Below are positions 54,704 to 64,000 of a stretch of 64,000 nt of DNA, in pieces. Both the position numbers and the translations under genes were made by a program. The notes beneath the pieces were generated by a model. That model was not told the DNA's origin. It saw only the letters and a list, made by a program, of their open reading frames with translations, and did not search any database. Each line of letters opens with the position of its first letter. Position 1 is the first letter of the stretch. Source of the DNA: Cladorhizidae sp. MBARI D1340-BT2 (lineage: Eukaryota > Porifera > Demospongiae > Poecilosclerida > Cladorhizidae); assembly GCA_028752905.1 (NCBI GenBank), contig JAQNBH010000004.1, forward strand, positions 30,972,251-31,036,250. Reading direction: 5' to 3'.

Positions 54704-55135
54704 GTGATCTAGAGGATGTAAAGTTGATTGAGATGATGTAAAGCTGATCTAGAGGAAGTAAATGTCATCAAGGGGCAGTAAAGATGATCTAGAGGCAATA
54801 AAGATGATCTAGAGGCAATAAAGGTGGTTTAGAGAGGGTATACATGATCTAGTGTCAATAAAGATACTCTAGTTGCAGTGATAGTGATCTATAGGCAGTA
54901 AAGGTGAATTAGAATCAGTAAAGATGATCTAGAAGCAGTAAAGATGATCTACAGGCAGTAAATGCAATCTAGTGTCAGTAAAAGTGATCTAGAGGCATTA
55001 AATGTCATCTAGAAGCAGTTAAGATGATCTAGAGGCAGTAAGCATGATCTCGAGGCAGTAAATGTGATCTAGAGGAAGTAAATTGTGGTTTAGAGGCAGT
55101 AAAGATGATCTAGAGGCAGTAAAGTTCATCTAGAG
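54704..55135 (+). repeat. Satellite B, forward segment
   Basis: About 21 copies of the 20-bp unit GATCTAGAGGCAGTAAATGT. Ends where the hAT-3 terminus begins. Confidence 0.92.
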
Positions 55136-57627
55136 CATAGGTTCTTAACCTGGGGTCCCTGGACCCCTTGGGGGTCCCTGGATGGGATTTAGGGGGTCCA
55201 TGAACTAGGTACACAACATAATATAGATTTAATGCTCATAATTTGTGGAGGACCCTAAGGTGACGCCCAGGAGTAAGAAATATCTAATTTCCACAAAGTG
55301 GTAACAAACTTTCTGAATCTAAGCATTACCACCTGTTTAAATATGGTGGTGACCAAACTCTGCTAAATTGTTATGTGCCAGACATCACACTTCATTATGT
55401 GGGTTCATGTGTCTCATCACACTTCATTCAGGGTTCCATTTACTGCAGCCCTGATCCATGATTTACTGCAGCCCTGATCCATGATTTACTGCACTTCCAC
55501 TAGCTTTTTATAGCAAGACTTCTAGCCCAGCTTGAACCAAAAAAATGTCAAAGAAAAGGAAGTACAATGTGTCAGAGATGCCTCTAACAGACCCCCTGCA
55601 ACCCTCAACAATGAGTCAACAGGGTTATAGGAGACACTACAGACCACTACACCAGCCCTGAAGGAACTACACGTTGGGAAAGGATTCAACAAGATCTGTG
55701 GCAAGATAACGAGATTCGGGTGCAAGACCACAGGATCCTTGGGCAAGAATATGTGCATAATTCCGTGTGCAACACTAACTATTATTATATAAGTAATAAA
55801 GTTAGCTAGCTAGAGAGAGAGAGAGAGAGAGACATTGACTCAGTGGAACTATCGTATAACAGGATAGTCAGCTGCAGGATAAGATACCCAGAGTATATTG
55901 TGATCTTATAGATACTATGTATTGTATGATTGTATGTCTTTGCTGAAGTAGTTAACCATTTTATCATTGAATTGGAGGGCTGTGAGAGAGAGAGCCAAAG
56001 TGGGGTTAACTTGGGCTAACCAGATCAATACTGAGGCAGTGAGGTCAGAGGTATTGAGACGTTAGTCGGCACATACTTTGTAGTTGTCCTAATAAAGAGA
56101 GGTCAACGGGAGTACAACATATGACACAATGAAGACTATGTAGCTTTTTGTTTTACTTGCATCACTGAGTGTGATGGGACACAAAAGCCACAGTGTTTCT
56201 TGTGTGGCAAAGTTCTTGCCAATGCAAGCATGAAGCCAACAAAGTTGAAGGAGCACCTCATGTCTGTACATCCTGAAAATGTATCAGAGAGTGCAGATAT
56301 AGTTCATGCAAAGAAGGCTCGATTTGAGAAGGCTGGGACTTTGCCAAAACTTGTATTTGCCCCAACGCAAAAGCCTTGTCTTGAAGCTTCTTACAAGGTT
56401 GCTTATCAGATTGCCAAAGAAAAGAAGCCGCACACAATTGGGGAGACCTTAGTGAAGCCATGTGCACTGGATATGGTTGAGCTGGTTTGTGGATTGGAGC
56501 AGAGGAAGAAACTCGAAGCAATCCCTTTGTCAAATGATGTCATACATTCCATAATAGTTGATATGTCTTATAATATTTTGAAGCAAGTCAAGAGTTGGCA
56601 GCTACACCATTTCAATTCAGTATGCAACTGGATGAAAATACTGACATTTCTCAGTGTAGTCAACTACTTGCTTTTGTCCGTTATGTTCATGCTGATGCCT
56701 TTAAAGAGGAATTCCTATTTTGTGAGCCACTATTCGAAACGACAAAAGCCATTGACATATTTTATATGGCGAAAAGTTTCTTTGCCAAGCAATGTTTTGA
56801 CTAGAAGAAACATTTGCGTACTTTATGCACAGATGGAGCACCTGCAATGCTTGGTAACACATCTGGTTTGGCTGCTTTAGTGAAGAAAGAAGTCATTGTC
56901 ACTCACTGTTTTCTACATCATCATGCACTGGCATAAAAAACTCGGCCAACAATCCTGAAAGAAGTATTGTCCACTGCAGTGAAAGTTGTCAACTTCATCA
57001 GAGCCAGGGTTCTGAATCATCGTCTTTTCAAGAATGTTTTGTCAAGAAATGGGACCAGAACATGAAGTTCTTCTTTACCACACAGAAGTCAGCTGGCTTT
57101 CCAGAGGACAAATTTTGAAGTGTTTGATGGAACTTAGGGCAGAAGTTTCATTTTTTTTTAAAGAACCCCACTCTCTGAATAATTTGAATGGGAGAAGTTC
57201 ATATATGGCTTGGCTTATTTGGCAGATTTCTTTGGCCATATGAATGAGGTGTGTCTTTCGATAGGCCAAGCAGTCACCATTATGGATGCTGCTGAAACAC
57301 TACAAGCTTTTTTAGCCAAACTGCCACTTTGGAAGAGGAGACTGGAGGCACACAATTATGAAAACTTTCCAATACTTGAGGAAGTGCTTCTGCCAAGTGG
57401 AGTAGAGAGAGAGAAAGCACTGTCGGTTTCTCTGCATACAGAAATGTGCAGACACCTGGAAACCCTGCAGAACTCTTTCAATGGTTACTTCTGCTCAGAT
57501 GACCTAAAAGTCGAGGCATGGATTCGTAATCCTTTCTTTGCTGACATTAATCAAATTAGTGATGCAGACCTTGCCAAAGATGATCTTATCGACTTGAGAA
57601 CAAAAGAAATAATACGTTCGGCTCAAA
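55136..57627 (+). mobile_element. hAT-3 (Buster/ZBED5-like) transposon, 3' end lost
   Basis: The left terminus CATAGGTTCTTAACCTGG is of the CAGxGGTTCTxAACC type common in Charlie/Buster hATs and lies directly against satellite B. The gene follows at 55545. The 3' part of the gene (dimerisation domain) and the right terminus are missing; the LTR of the Gmr1-like element begins where the gene breaks off. Confidence 0.8.
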
Positions 57628-57650
57628 TGCACATTAAAAACATATATCAA
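55545..57650 (+). pseudogene. hAT-3 transposase, Buster/ZBED5/SCAND3-like, interrupted
   Basis: The start MSKKRKYN at 55545 is cut off by a 557-bp LTR-like insert and resumes at 56132 with EDYVAFCFTC. A BED-type finger follows (CFLCGKVL...KLKEHLMSVHP), then ARFEKAGTLPKLVFAPTQKP, KKPHTIGETLVKPCALDMVE and CGLEQRKKLEAIPLSNDVIH. A frameshift at about 56590 leads to FQFSMQLDENTDISQCSQLL; further breaks come at 56800, 56930, 57030 and 57200. Near 57060 the frame reads EVLLYHTEVSWLSRGQILKC, and at 57210-57653 AETLQAFLAKLPLWKRRLEA. This is the ZBED5/FAM200/SCAND3 type of hAT protein. The C-terminal dimerisation region is absent. Confidence 0.85.
55565..56131. mobile_element. Solo-LTR-like insertion with 5-bp duplication
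   Basis: 55570-56126 (557 bp) begins TGTCAGAGATG and ends CATATGACA. CAATG flanks it at 55565-55569 and 56127-56131. Removing it restores a continuous hAT-3 reading frame at this point. TG...CA ends, 5-bp duplication and lack of coding sequence fit a solo LTR; it is not the LTR of either gypsy element in the window. Confidence 0.85.
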
Positions 57651-58029
57651 TAGGCACAATATCACTAGTAATCTATCTCACTCGATGATAAGACTTCTCA
57701 GTCTTAATTGTCTTTCTTAATCGTTCGCTTTCTTTCTTTCTTTGTTTTCCTTTTCTCTTTGCTGTTCTTCACTTTTATAGATTCTATCACAGTTCACGTA
57801 GTGGTTTGTGGGTAGTCTCATCTCTGTGGTTTTACAACTTCTGATGTAGGTGAGTAATCAGGTGAGTGATTCCCACAGGTTGTTCCTCCTTTCCCAGAGG
57901 TGTCAGAGGCAGTCACAACGTGTGGTTTTACATATTCTGATGTAGGTGAGTAATCAGGTGAGTGATTCCCACAGGTTGTTTCTCCTTTTCCAGAGGTGTC
58001 AGACGCAGTTGTCAGGATGCTCCCTGACA
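57628..58029 (-). repeat. Gypsy-2 3' LTR
   Basis: On the minus strand it begins TGTCAGGGAGCATCCTGAC at 58029 and ends near TGCA at 57628. It differs from its partner by a 7-base insertion near its end and scattered changes. Inside, a block with CAGGTGAGTGATTCCCACAG occurs twice (57857 and 57953), so the LTR has a tandem substructure of about 97 bp. Confidence 0.85.
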
Positions 58030-58605
58030 CTCCCCCATCGTTCAAGTGAGAGCCATGCTCTCGTGATAGGCCATCAGCATTGGCATTGCGTGTGCCAGGC
58101 TTGTGTACAATCTTGTAGTTGTATGGTTGCATCAGCAGAGCCCATCGTGCTAGTCTTCCATGGCTATCTTTCAGTCGTGACAGGTATGTCAATGGATTGT
58201 GGTCAGTCTGGATCGTAAATTCTGTACCCTCCAGATAAATGCGAAAGTGTCTGGTTGCTTCGATACCGCCAGGGCTTCTTTCTCGATGGTCGAATATTTC
58301 CTCGACCGTGGAAGAAGTTTCCTGGATGCATAGGCGATTGGGTGTTCATCCCCCAACTCATCAATCTGGGCAAGAACAAAACCTATGCCACTATCAGAGG
58401 CATCAGTTTGTAAGATAAATGATCTATGCCAATTAGGTGTGGATAGAACTGGGTAATTGGTGAGAACTGTTTTCAATTTCTGGAAGGCCTGTTGGATATG
58501 CTCATTCCACTCAATTAAGTTGGGTTTATCCTTTTTAGTAAGGTCTGAAAGGGGGGTGGCTATAGTCGAGAAATTGGGTATAAATTTTCTATAGTCCCCA
58601 CACAA
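57818..58605 (-). pseudogene. Gypsy-2 RNase H region
   Basis: Connection domain (YRKFIPNFSTIATPLSDLTK) and RNase H: FILQTDASDSGIGFVLAQ, ASRKLLPRSRKYSTIEKEAL, then after a frameshift (about 58240) YLSRLKDSHGRLARWALLMQ and VHKPGTRNANADGLSREHGS. The catalytic Asp and Glu of the first part are present. The frame runs on into the 3' LTR, where its translation has a repeated TTASDTSGKG motif from the LTR's internal duplication. Confidence 0.85.
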
Positions 58606-58727
58606 TCCCCCAAAAAGCTCTCACATCCTTTTTAGTTGTTGGTTTAGTTGTTGGTTGCCTAAAGCTTTGTACGGCTTGTACCTTAGCTAGCAAAGGCTGT
58701 GTACTGTTCCTTGTCCCACAATATGCC

Positions 58728-60049
58728 CTAAGTAAACACATGTGTTACACGCAAACTTGTTAATCCTGCTTTTCGAAGTCTCTCGAAGATGTCCTTGAGA
58801 TGTGTGAGATGTTCATCCCAAGTATGGCTGTGGGTAATAATGTCATTGAGGTATGCCGCAGCGAAGGACTGAGTTCCTTCCAGCACATGACCCATTAGTC
58901 TCTGGAACGTAGAGGGTGCAGCCATGAGTCCGAAGGGCATGGTACGGAACTGAAACTTTCCCCACAGCGTCGCAAATGCTGTCTTTTATGGCTAGATTTA
59001 GCCACTGGTACCTGCCAGTACCCTTTCATCAGATCTAAAGCTGTTATGAACTTAGCCTTCCCCACATCATCAATTAGATAATCTATACGTGGTATAGGAT
59101 ACGGATCTACCTTGGTGGTTACTAAGTTAAGCTTCCGGTAGTCAATGCAGAGACGCTTGTCTTTGTCCTTCTTCGGTACTAGAATAGCTGGGGCTGCCCA
59201 AGGACTTTTAGATGGAACGATAATACCCATCTCCAACAACTCCTTGATATCTCTGCGTAAATATTCGTGCGATGCATGTGGTAGTCTGTAGGGGGGTAGT
59301 CGAATCGGACTTGCATCACACGTGTCAATTACGTGTTCCACCAATGTCGTAAGTCCTGGCTCATCACGAATAACATCAGCAAACTCCTGCTTCAGTTGTA
59401 AGAGTTCTTCTGTCTGTGAGGAGGTAAGAGCAATGTTATTTTCCTGTGATTGAATACCTTCTGTAGTATCCTCTTCAATGATGTCGTCAACAGATAGAAG
59501 TACTGCTGGTGATGGTGAATGCCACATCTTCAACCCATTCACATGGAAGGTACGTAGTCGTTTCTGTCCTTGGCCCATGTCAACTTCATATGTCACATCG
59601 GTCACCTTGCGTGTGATTTGCATCGGACCCCTCCATTCATTTTCCAGCTTGTTTTGCTTCCTGGGTTGGAAAACCAAGACAAAATCACCAATATCATATG
59701 ACCTACTCACAGCCTTTTTGTCATAATAATATTTGTGTTTTTCTTTCGCATGGGTTTCATTTGCAGCAGCCAACTCCCGCAATGTCTCTATCTTCTCTCG
59801 AAGGAGTTGAAGGTACTCGATTATGGGTCGACCTTCTTCTTCTGTCTCATAGGTCCACGGCTCTACCACCAACTCATCCAGTGGTGTCCTCATCTTTCTG
59901 CCAAATAAAAGCTCAAACGGCAAGTAACCCGTTGATTTGTGGGTTGTCCCACGGTAAGCCCACAATACATAGGATAGACACTGATCCCATTCTAACCCAT
60001 GTTTTTTAGTTAACTTACGAAGCAGGGTGGAGTTCCATCTTTCCACCAT
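58728..60049 (-). pseudogene. Gypsy-2 integrase C-terminus fused in frame to reverse transcriptase
   Basis: One open frame of 384 codons (60049 to 58895). It starts with the integrase catalytic Glu region (MVERWNSTLLRKLTKKHG), runs through WAYRGTTHKSTGYLPFELLF and a basic GPMQITRKVTDVTYEVDMG tail, then an acidic linker, and enters RT with LLEMGIIVPSKSPWAAPAIL, KRLCIDYRKLNLVTTKVD and FITALDLMKGYWQVPVA. A frameshift near 58960 leads to RTMPFGLMAAPSTFQRLMGH and AAAYLNDIITHS. The catalytic box is YLND. The fusion within one frame proves the integrase-before-RT order. Confidence 0.93.
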
Positions 60050-60059
60050 CCCATCAGTT

Positions 60060-60571
60060 TGTAGATGATAAGGGGATGTCTTGATCTTCTTTATTCCAGA
60101 CCTCTCTCAAAACCCTCTCATGGCTTTAGAAATAAAATTTGACCCATTATCGGTGAGTATTTCTCTTGGCACCCCCAATCTAGCAGTGAGCTCCACTAGA
60201 CAGTCAATTACTGATTCTATGGTCACATTTCGTAGAGGAAACGCCTCTGGCCATTTTGTTGCATAATCTTGTAACAAGTACATATTTGCTACCTGCTTTC
60301 ATTCTTTTTAGGAGCCCAAAGATATCCATCGCTATGCGGTCGAATGGATTCTTGATGATTGGCAGCAGATGAAGCGAAGTTCTCTTCAAGGTTGCCGCTG
60401 GCACTCTTGACAGGATTTACACGCTGCTCTTACGTCTACGGTCATACCTGGCCAGCTAGCTCTCTGTCGGAGAGTATCCAGAGTTCTTGTCTCTCCAAAA
60501 TGTCCCGCAGTTGGGGAACAATGTGCAAGCTTCAGCATCTCTGTCCTACAGGGTTGAGGAACAACTAACAA
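60060..60571 (-). pseudogene. Gypsy-2 integrase, zinc-binding and core
   Basis: HHCC zinc domain: LKLAHCSPTAGHFGETRTLD and CKSCQECQRQ. Core: FDRIAMDIFGLLKRMKAGSK (first Asp) and, after a frame break, ILTDNGSNFISKAMRGF (second Asp). The Glu lies in the next frame at about 60040. Frameshifts at 60390, 60250 and 60110. Confidence 0.88.
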
Positions 60572-60823
60572 AATAGTATCCCCTTTTTCGTACGGTCTTC
60601 ACCTTAGTAGCCCCTTTTCCCAAAACACATCACCATCCTTAGCCTCCTCAGCCTCCTGTCTCCATTTCTCCAGTGTAGGGTATGCTGCTTGGAGAGAGCG
60701 TAGCTGGCTAGGGGTGACTTGTTCCGGCCATAGAGGATCTTCTGTAGCCTAATCGGGGAAACAATGTTGTGTTGGGACAACAGTTAATTCATCATCAAAT
60801 TTGTACATGTTACCCAAACTTGA

Positions 60824-61360
60824 CTATTCCTCTTCCAAAGGTTCTAGAGTCTGAATAATTGCTTCATCCTGCTTCTGTTGCGACTCTGTGGCTTGGTTCT
60901 CTTCCTGCTGTCGGTTGTGTCCAGCTCTTGTGGTCACCATGGCCACATCAGGAGGTATCACTTCTTCCGTTGGTTGAGTCTCCTCCTTGACATCATACTG
61001 AAGCATCTCTCTGAGTAGCTTCCTGAAGTGTGGTACATCTTTCCCCAAAAGCATGTCCACATTGATGTGAGGTGATACACCCACTGCAAGCTCGTGTGTC
61101 TTCTCGTCTATCTGTAACTCGATTCTTGCGGTAGGGAACCAAGTCTTTCGAGAACTAGCAGTAGTGTAGGGTATATTCCATCCTAGATGGTCTTTGCTGT
61201 CGATGCACCTCGGATGTACTATGGATTTCTAGCAGACTGTGTCCAGCAACACCACTACACACTTGCCGTTGACCTTGGCCATTCTTGTCCAAGTCGGTAA
61301 ATTCGTCCGAATGTATGTGCTGTGTCCAAAATTGACACTTTCCATTTTTACTTGACAATC
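60824..61360 (-). pseudogene. Gypsy-2 protease region
   Basis: In broken frames, VNGKCVVVLLDTVC followed by KSIVHPRCIDSK corresponds to the aspartic protease active site (LLDTG expected; Val replaces Gly). It continues as ELAVGVSPHINVDMLLGKDV, the second conserved protease element, and then an acidic, Gln-rich linker toward integrase. Confidence 0.75.
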
Positions 61361-62352
61361 TTTTCGAAAATGTCCTTTTTTCCGCATCTGAAACATTCGA
61401 TCTGTCTCAAGTCCCTACTGGGTGGAGAGTAGACACTTTTATTTCCCTCTGCCTCTGGATTCTTCTGCTCCAGTGGTCTTGGGTGATTCTGAGTGTCCCT
61501 AGGTTTCAGTTGAAAACTCTCTCTCTGGTCGGATTTCATTGGTATTCCTCCTCCTTGTCGCTGACTGGACAAATAGCGTACAACAGCCTCACACAGTTCC
61601 TCGTAAGTGTCGGGGTGCAACCGTCACATCTGCCCCTCCAACCACCCTGGAAGATGCTTTAGTGCTAGCTCATAGAGCATAGTATCTCATTCTGTCTTGT
61701 TGGAGGAGTCCAACCACTGGTGGAAGGACTGTTTGTACGACCTGAACCATCCATCGGGGTTAGTTCCGTCGAATATCTGGTAAAATAACTTGGCTCGGCA
61801 TGTTTCAGAGGTCACCTTGTAGATATTCAAGAGGACTTCTTTGACCTGCTCATAATCGGTCTGACTCGGTGCTGGTAGAGCTGTCACTGCCATCAACCCT
61901 TGACCAGACAACGAACCCCTTAAGTAGTTCGCCCAATGTCGGGCTGGCCAACCATTTGCGCTGGCTCACACCTCGAACATTTTCAGGTATGCGCCCATAT
62001 CGTCGGTGCCTTCACTAAACTTATGCAAGTTTATCTTGGGTGGTGCTACTTCTGCTGATGGTGGAGGAGGTGGGGGACGTTGTGCTAAGAAAATCTGTGT
62101 CCAACGTTCGTCTTGATGTTCCTGATGGGCAAGCTCATGCTCCCTTCGTTGCTCCTCTTACTGGAGTCTTTCTTCCTACCTCTGGGCCTGTCTCTCTTCA
62201 GCTCGGATGAATCGCTCCATCAGCACTGTTCTAGACAGCGGGGGCGTTTCGTCCCCTTGTGTCCCTTCTGTTTCAGCATCCCCAGGAGTCTGAAAAATAC
62301 TTCCACTCCGTAGCTGACATTCTTCTCCTGGTCGTGTTCGTACGTGAGACAT
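61360..62352 (-). pseudogene. Gypsy-2 gag with SCAN-like capsid segment and zinc knuckle
   Basis: Begins MSHVRTRPGEECQLRSG. After frame breaks the capsid reads RHWANYLRGSLSGQGLMAVT, YEQVKEVLLNIYKVTSETCR, AKLFYQIFDGTNPDGWFRSY, KQSFHQWLDSS, LALKHLPGWLEGQM and HPDTYEELCEAVVRYLSSQR. The helix pattern and the L-P...W...P-x-TYEE spacing resemble the SCAN domain of vertebrate zinc-finger proteins, which is thought to derive from a Gmr1-like capsid. A CFRCGKK knuckle start follows at about 61390. Four or more frameshifts. Confidence 0.8.
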
Positions 62353-62840
62353 GCTCGCGGGTTGCATATATACAGAACACAATTAACCAATAATAAGATA
62401 ATGTCGCTTTAATAAACGACAAAAGAAAAGGATACAACATAAATATGTACTGTCCCTAGGGTCTAACACTCTATGATATCCTAGGGTAGGGTTTTGTTTC
62501 ACAGGCTCCTAGATACGAATACCTGAGCTGTTTCCCTGCTAACATAGCAATAGAGAAAAGAAAATAGCGCAATGCGATGCTCCGACCAACTAGGAACTCC
62601 TATCCAAGTTGTCTTCCACTAGGATCCAACACTGTTTCGCTGATCCCACCGCTGCCACCAAATGTCAGAAACTCTCTCCCTGTGACCTCTTATAAGCCAC
62701 TAGCAGTTTCTGATGATGCCAAACTCTTGTCTGAGAACTTAGATGCAGCACACCTCTTGCCCTCAAGACCTTGGTAAGAGCAATACCACTAACCTCACTC
62801 CGCTTGTTAGGAATTAAAGAACAATAAAACAATGGCCAAA

Positions 62841-63244
62841 TGCACATATATCAATAAGCACAATATCACTAGTAATCTATCTCGTTCGATGATAGACTTA
62901 CTCAGTCTTAATTGTCTTTCTTAACCGTTCACTTTATTTCTTTCTTTGTTCCTCTTTTCTCTTTGCTGTTCTTCTCTTTTATAGATTCTATCACAGTTCA
63001 CGTAGTGGTTTCTGGGTAGTTTGTCTTCTCTGAACTCTGTGGTTTTACACCTTCTGATGTAGGTGAGTAATCAGGTGAGTGATTCCCACAGGTTGTTCCT
63101 CCTTTCCCAGAAGTGTCAGAGGCAGTCACAACGTGTGGTTTTAGATATTCTGATGTAGGTGAGTAAAATCAGGTGAGTGATTCCCACATGTTGTTCCTCC
63201 TTTTCCAGAGATGTCAGAGGCAGTTGTCAGGATGCTCCCTGACA
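62841..63244 (-). repeat. Gypsy-2 5' LTR
   Basis: Minus-strand TG at 63244 to CA at 62841. No convincing TATA box. The primer-binding site on its inner side (TTTGGCCATTG) is not of the usual TGG type. Confidence 0.85.
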
Positions 63245-64000
63245 GTGATCTATAGGCAGTAAAAGTGATCGAAAGGCAGTAATGGTGATCTAGAGGCAGT
63301 AATATGATCTAGAGGCTGTAAAGGTGATGTAGAGGATGCAAAGCTGATCTAGAGGCAGTAAATGTGATCAAGAGGAAGTAAAGTTGATCTAGAGGCAATA
63401 AAGATGATCTAGTTGCAGTAAAGATAATCTAGAGGCAGTAAAGGATATCTAGAAACATTAAAGATTATCTACAAGCAGTAAATGTGATCTAGAGGCAGTA
63501 AAGGTGATCTAGAGACAGTAAAGATGATCTAGAGGCAGTAAATATGATCTAGAGGCAGTAAATGTGAACTAGAGGCAGTAAAGATGACCTAGAGGCAGTA
63601 AACATGATCTAGGGGCAGTAAATGTGATCAAGAGGCAGCAAGGGTGATCTAGAGGCATCTAGAGGCAGTTAGTTTGATCTAGAAGTAGTAAAGATGATCT
63701 AGATACAGTAAAGTTGACCTATACACAGTAAACATGATTTATAGTCAATAAATGTGATCTAGAGGCAGCAAAGGTGATGTAGAGTCAGTAAATGTGATCT
63801 AGAGGCAGTAAATGTGATTTAGAGGCAGTAAAGGTTATCTAGAGGCAGTAAGTGGGATCTAAAATCAGTAAATATGATCTAGAGGAAGTATATATGACCT
63901 AGAGGCAGTAAAGGTGATCTAGAGTCAGTAAATGTGATCTAGTGGAAGAAAACATGATCTAGAGGCAGTAAATGTGATTTAGAGGCAGAAAGTGTGATCT
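63245..64000 (+). repeat. Satellite B, right segment (runs to the window end)
   Basis: About 38 copies of GATCTAGAGGCAGTAAATGT in the same orientation as 54704-55135. The unit resumes immediately after the Gypsy-2 LTR with GTGATCTATAGGCAGTAAA. Confidence 0.93.

Larger units (their letters stand above)
57628..63244 (-). mobile_element. Gmr1-like Ty3/gypsy retrotransposon (Gypsy-2), minus strand
   Basis: LTRs at 62841-63244 (5') and about 57628-58029 (3'). Minus-strand order is gag, protease, integrase, RT, RNase H, so integrase precedes RT. This order is the hallmark of the Gmr1-like group, first described from deuterostomes. A polypurine tract (GATGGGGGAG) abuts the 3' LTR. Frameshifts and YLND at the RT site show that it is inactive. 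Target duplication is not seen: satellite B lies on the right flank and hAT-3 on the left. Confidence 0.9.

Noticed and set aside
59478..60009. Plus-strand open frames within Gypsy-2
   Set aside because: Antisense shadows of the integrase-RT frame.

Overview
The window is nuclear DNA of a metazoan. It has a spliced gene with animal extracellular modules, GT-AG introns, abundant microsatellites and minisatellites, and DNA transposons and retrotransposons of animal type. Frequent GCTAGC-rich spacers and the mix of families suggest an early-branching marine invertebrate, perhaps a demosponge; that is an impression, not a proof. A 100-base run of N (17125-17224) marks a scaffold gap.

Region 1 (1-11.4 kb, + strand) holds the 3' half of one recognisable host gene, RECK. 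Five exons are seen: a Kazal-like module, a short cysteine module, two exons of the conserved C-terminal region, and a last exon ending in a hydrophobic GPI-type tail. Phases agree across all four introns (1, 1, 0, 0). A 1.28 kb array of 19-bp repeats begins exactly at one exon-intron border. A 7.3 kb intron carries a fossil LINE and a restriction-like-endonuclease retrotransposon lying between two blocks of one tetranucleotide repeat.

Region 2 (12.3-17.1 kb) is a second copy of that retrotransposon, split by a 2.9 kb hAT element. Region 3 (17.1-32.7 kb, resuming 43.9-51.3 kb) is about three diverged copies of a roughly 4.5 kb unit. On the minus strand each unit carries a membrane-segment exon and coiled-coil-like fragments. 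On the plus strand each carries a motif resembling a hammerhead ribozyme.

Region 4 (32.7-43.9 kb) is a nest of transposons inside the third unit. A piggyBac-like transposase gene is split by a 7.2 kb CACTA-type element that carries a SAM-domain (SAMD3-like) gene. The CACTA element in turn holds a second piggyBac derivative, a SINE-like piece and a pair of nested inverted-repeat elements. Region 5 (44.6-49.8 kb) is a Ty3/gypsy element with 5-bp target duplication, with a nearly pristine Merlin transposon inside its gag.

Region 6 (52.5-64 kb) has two satellites, each with an orientation switch. They surround a Buster/ZBED5-like hAT gene, itself broken by a 557-bp solo-LTR-like insert, and a minus-strand Ty3/gypsy element with integrase before reverse transcriptase and a SCAN-like capsid, the hallmarks of the Gmr1-like group. 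Apart from RECK, nearly all coding sequence here is transposon-derived, and only the Merlin transposase appears fully intact.
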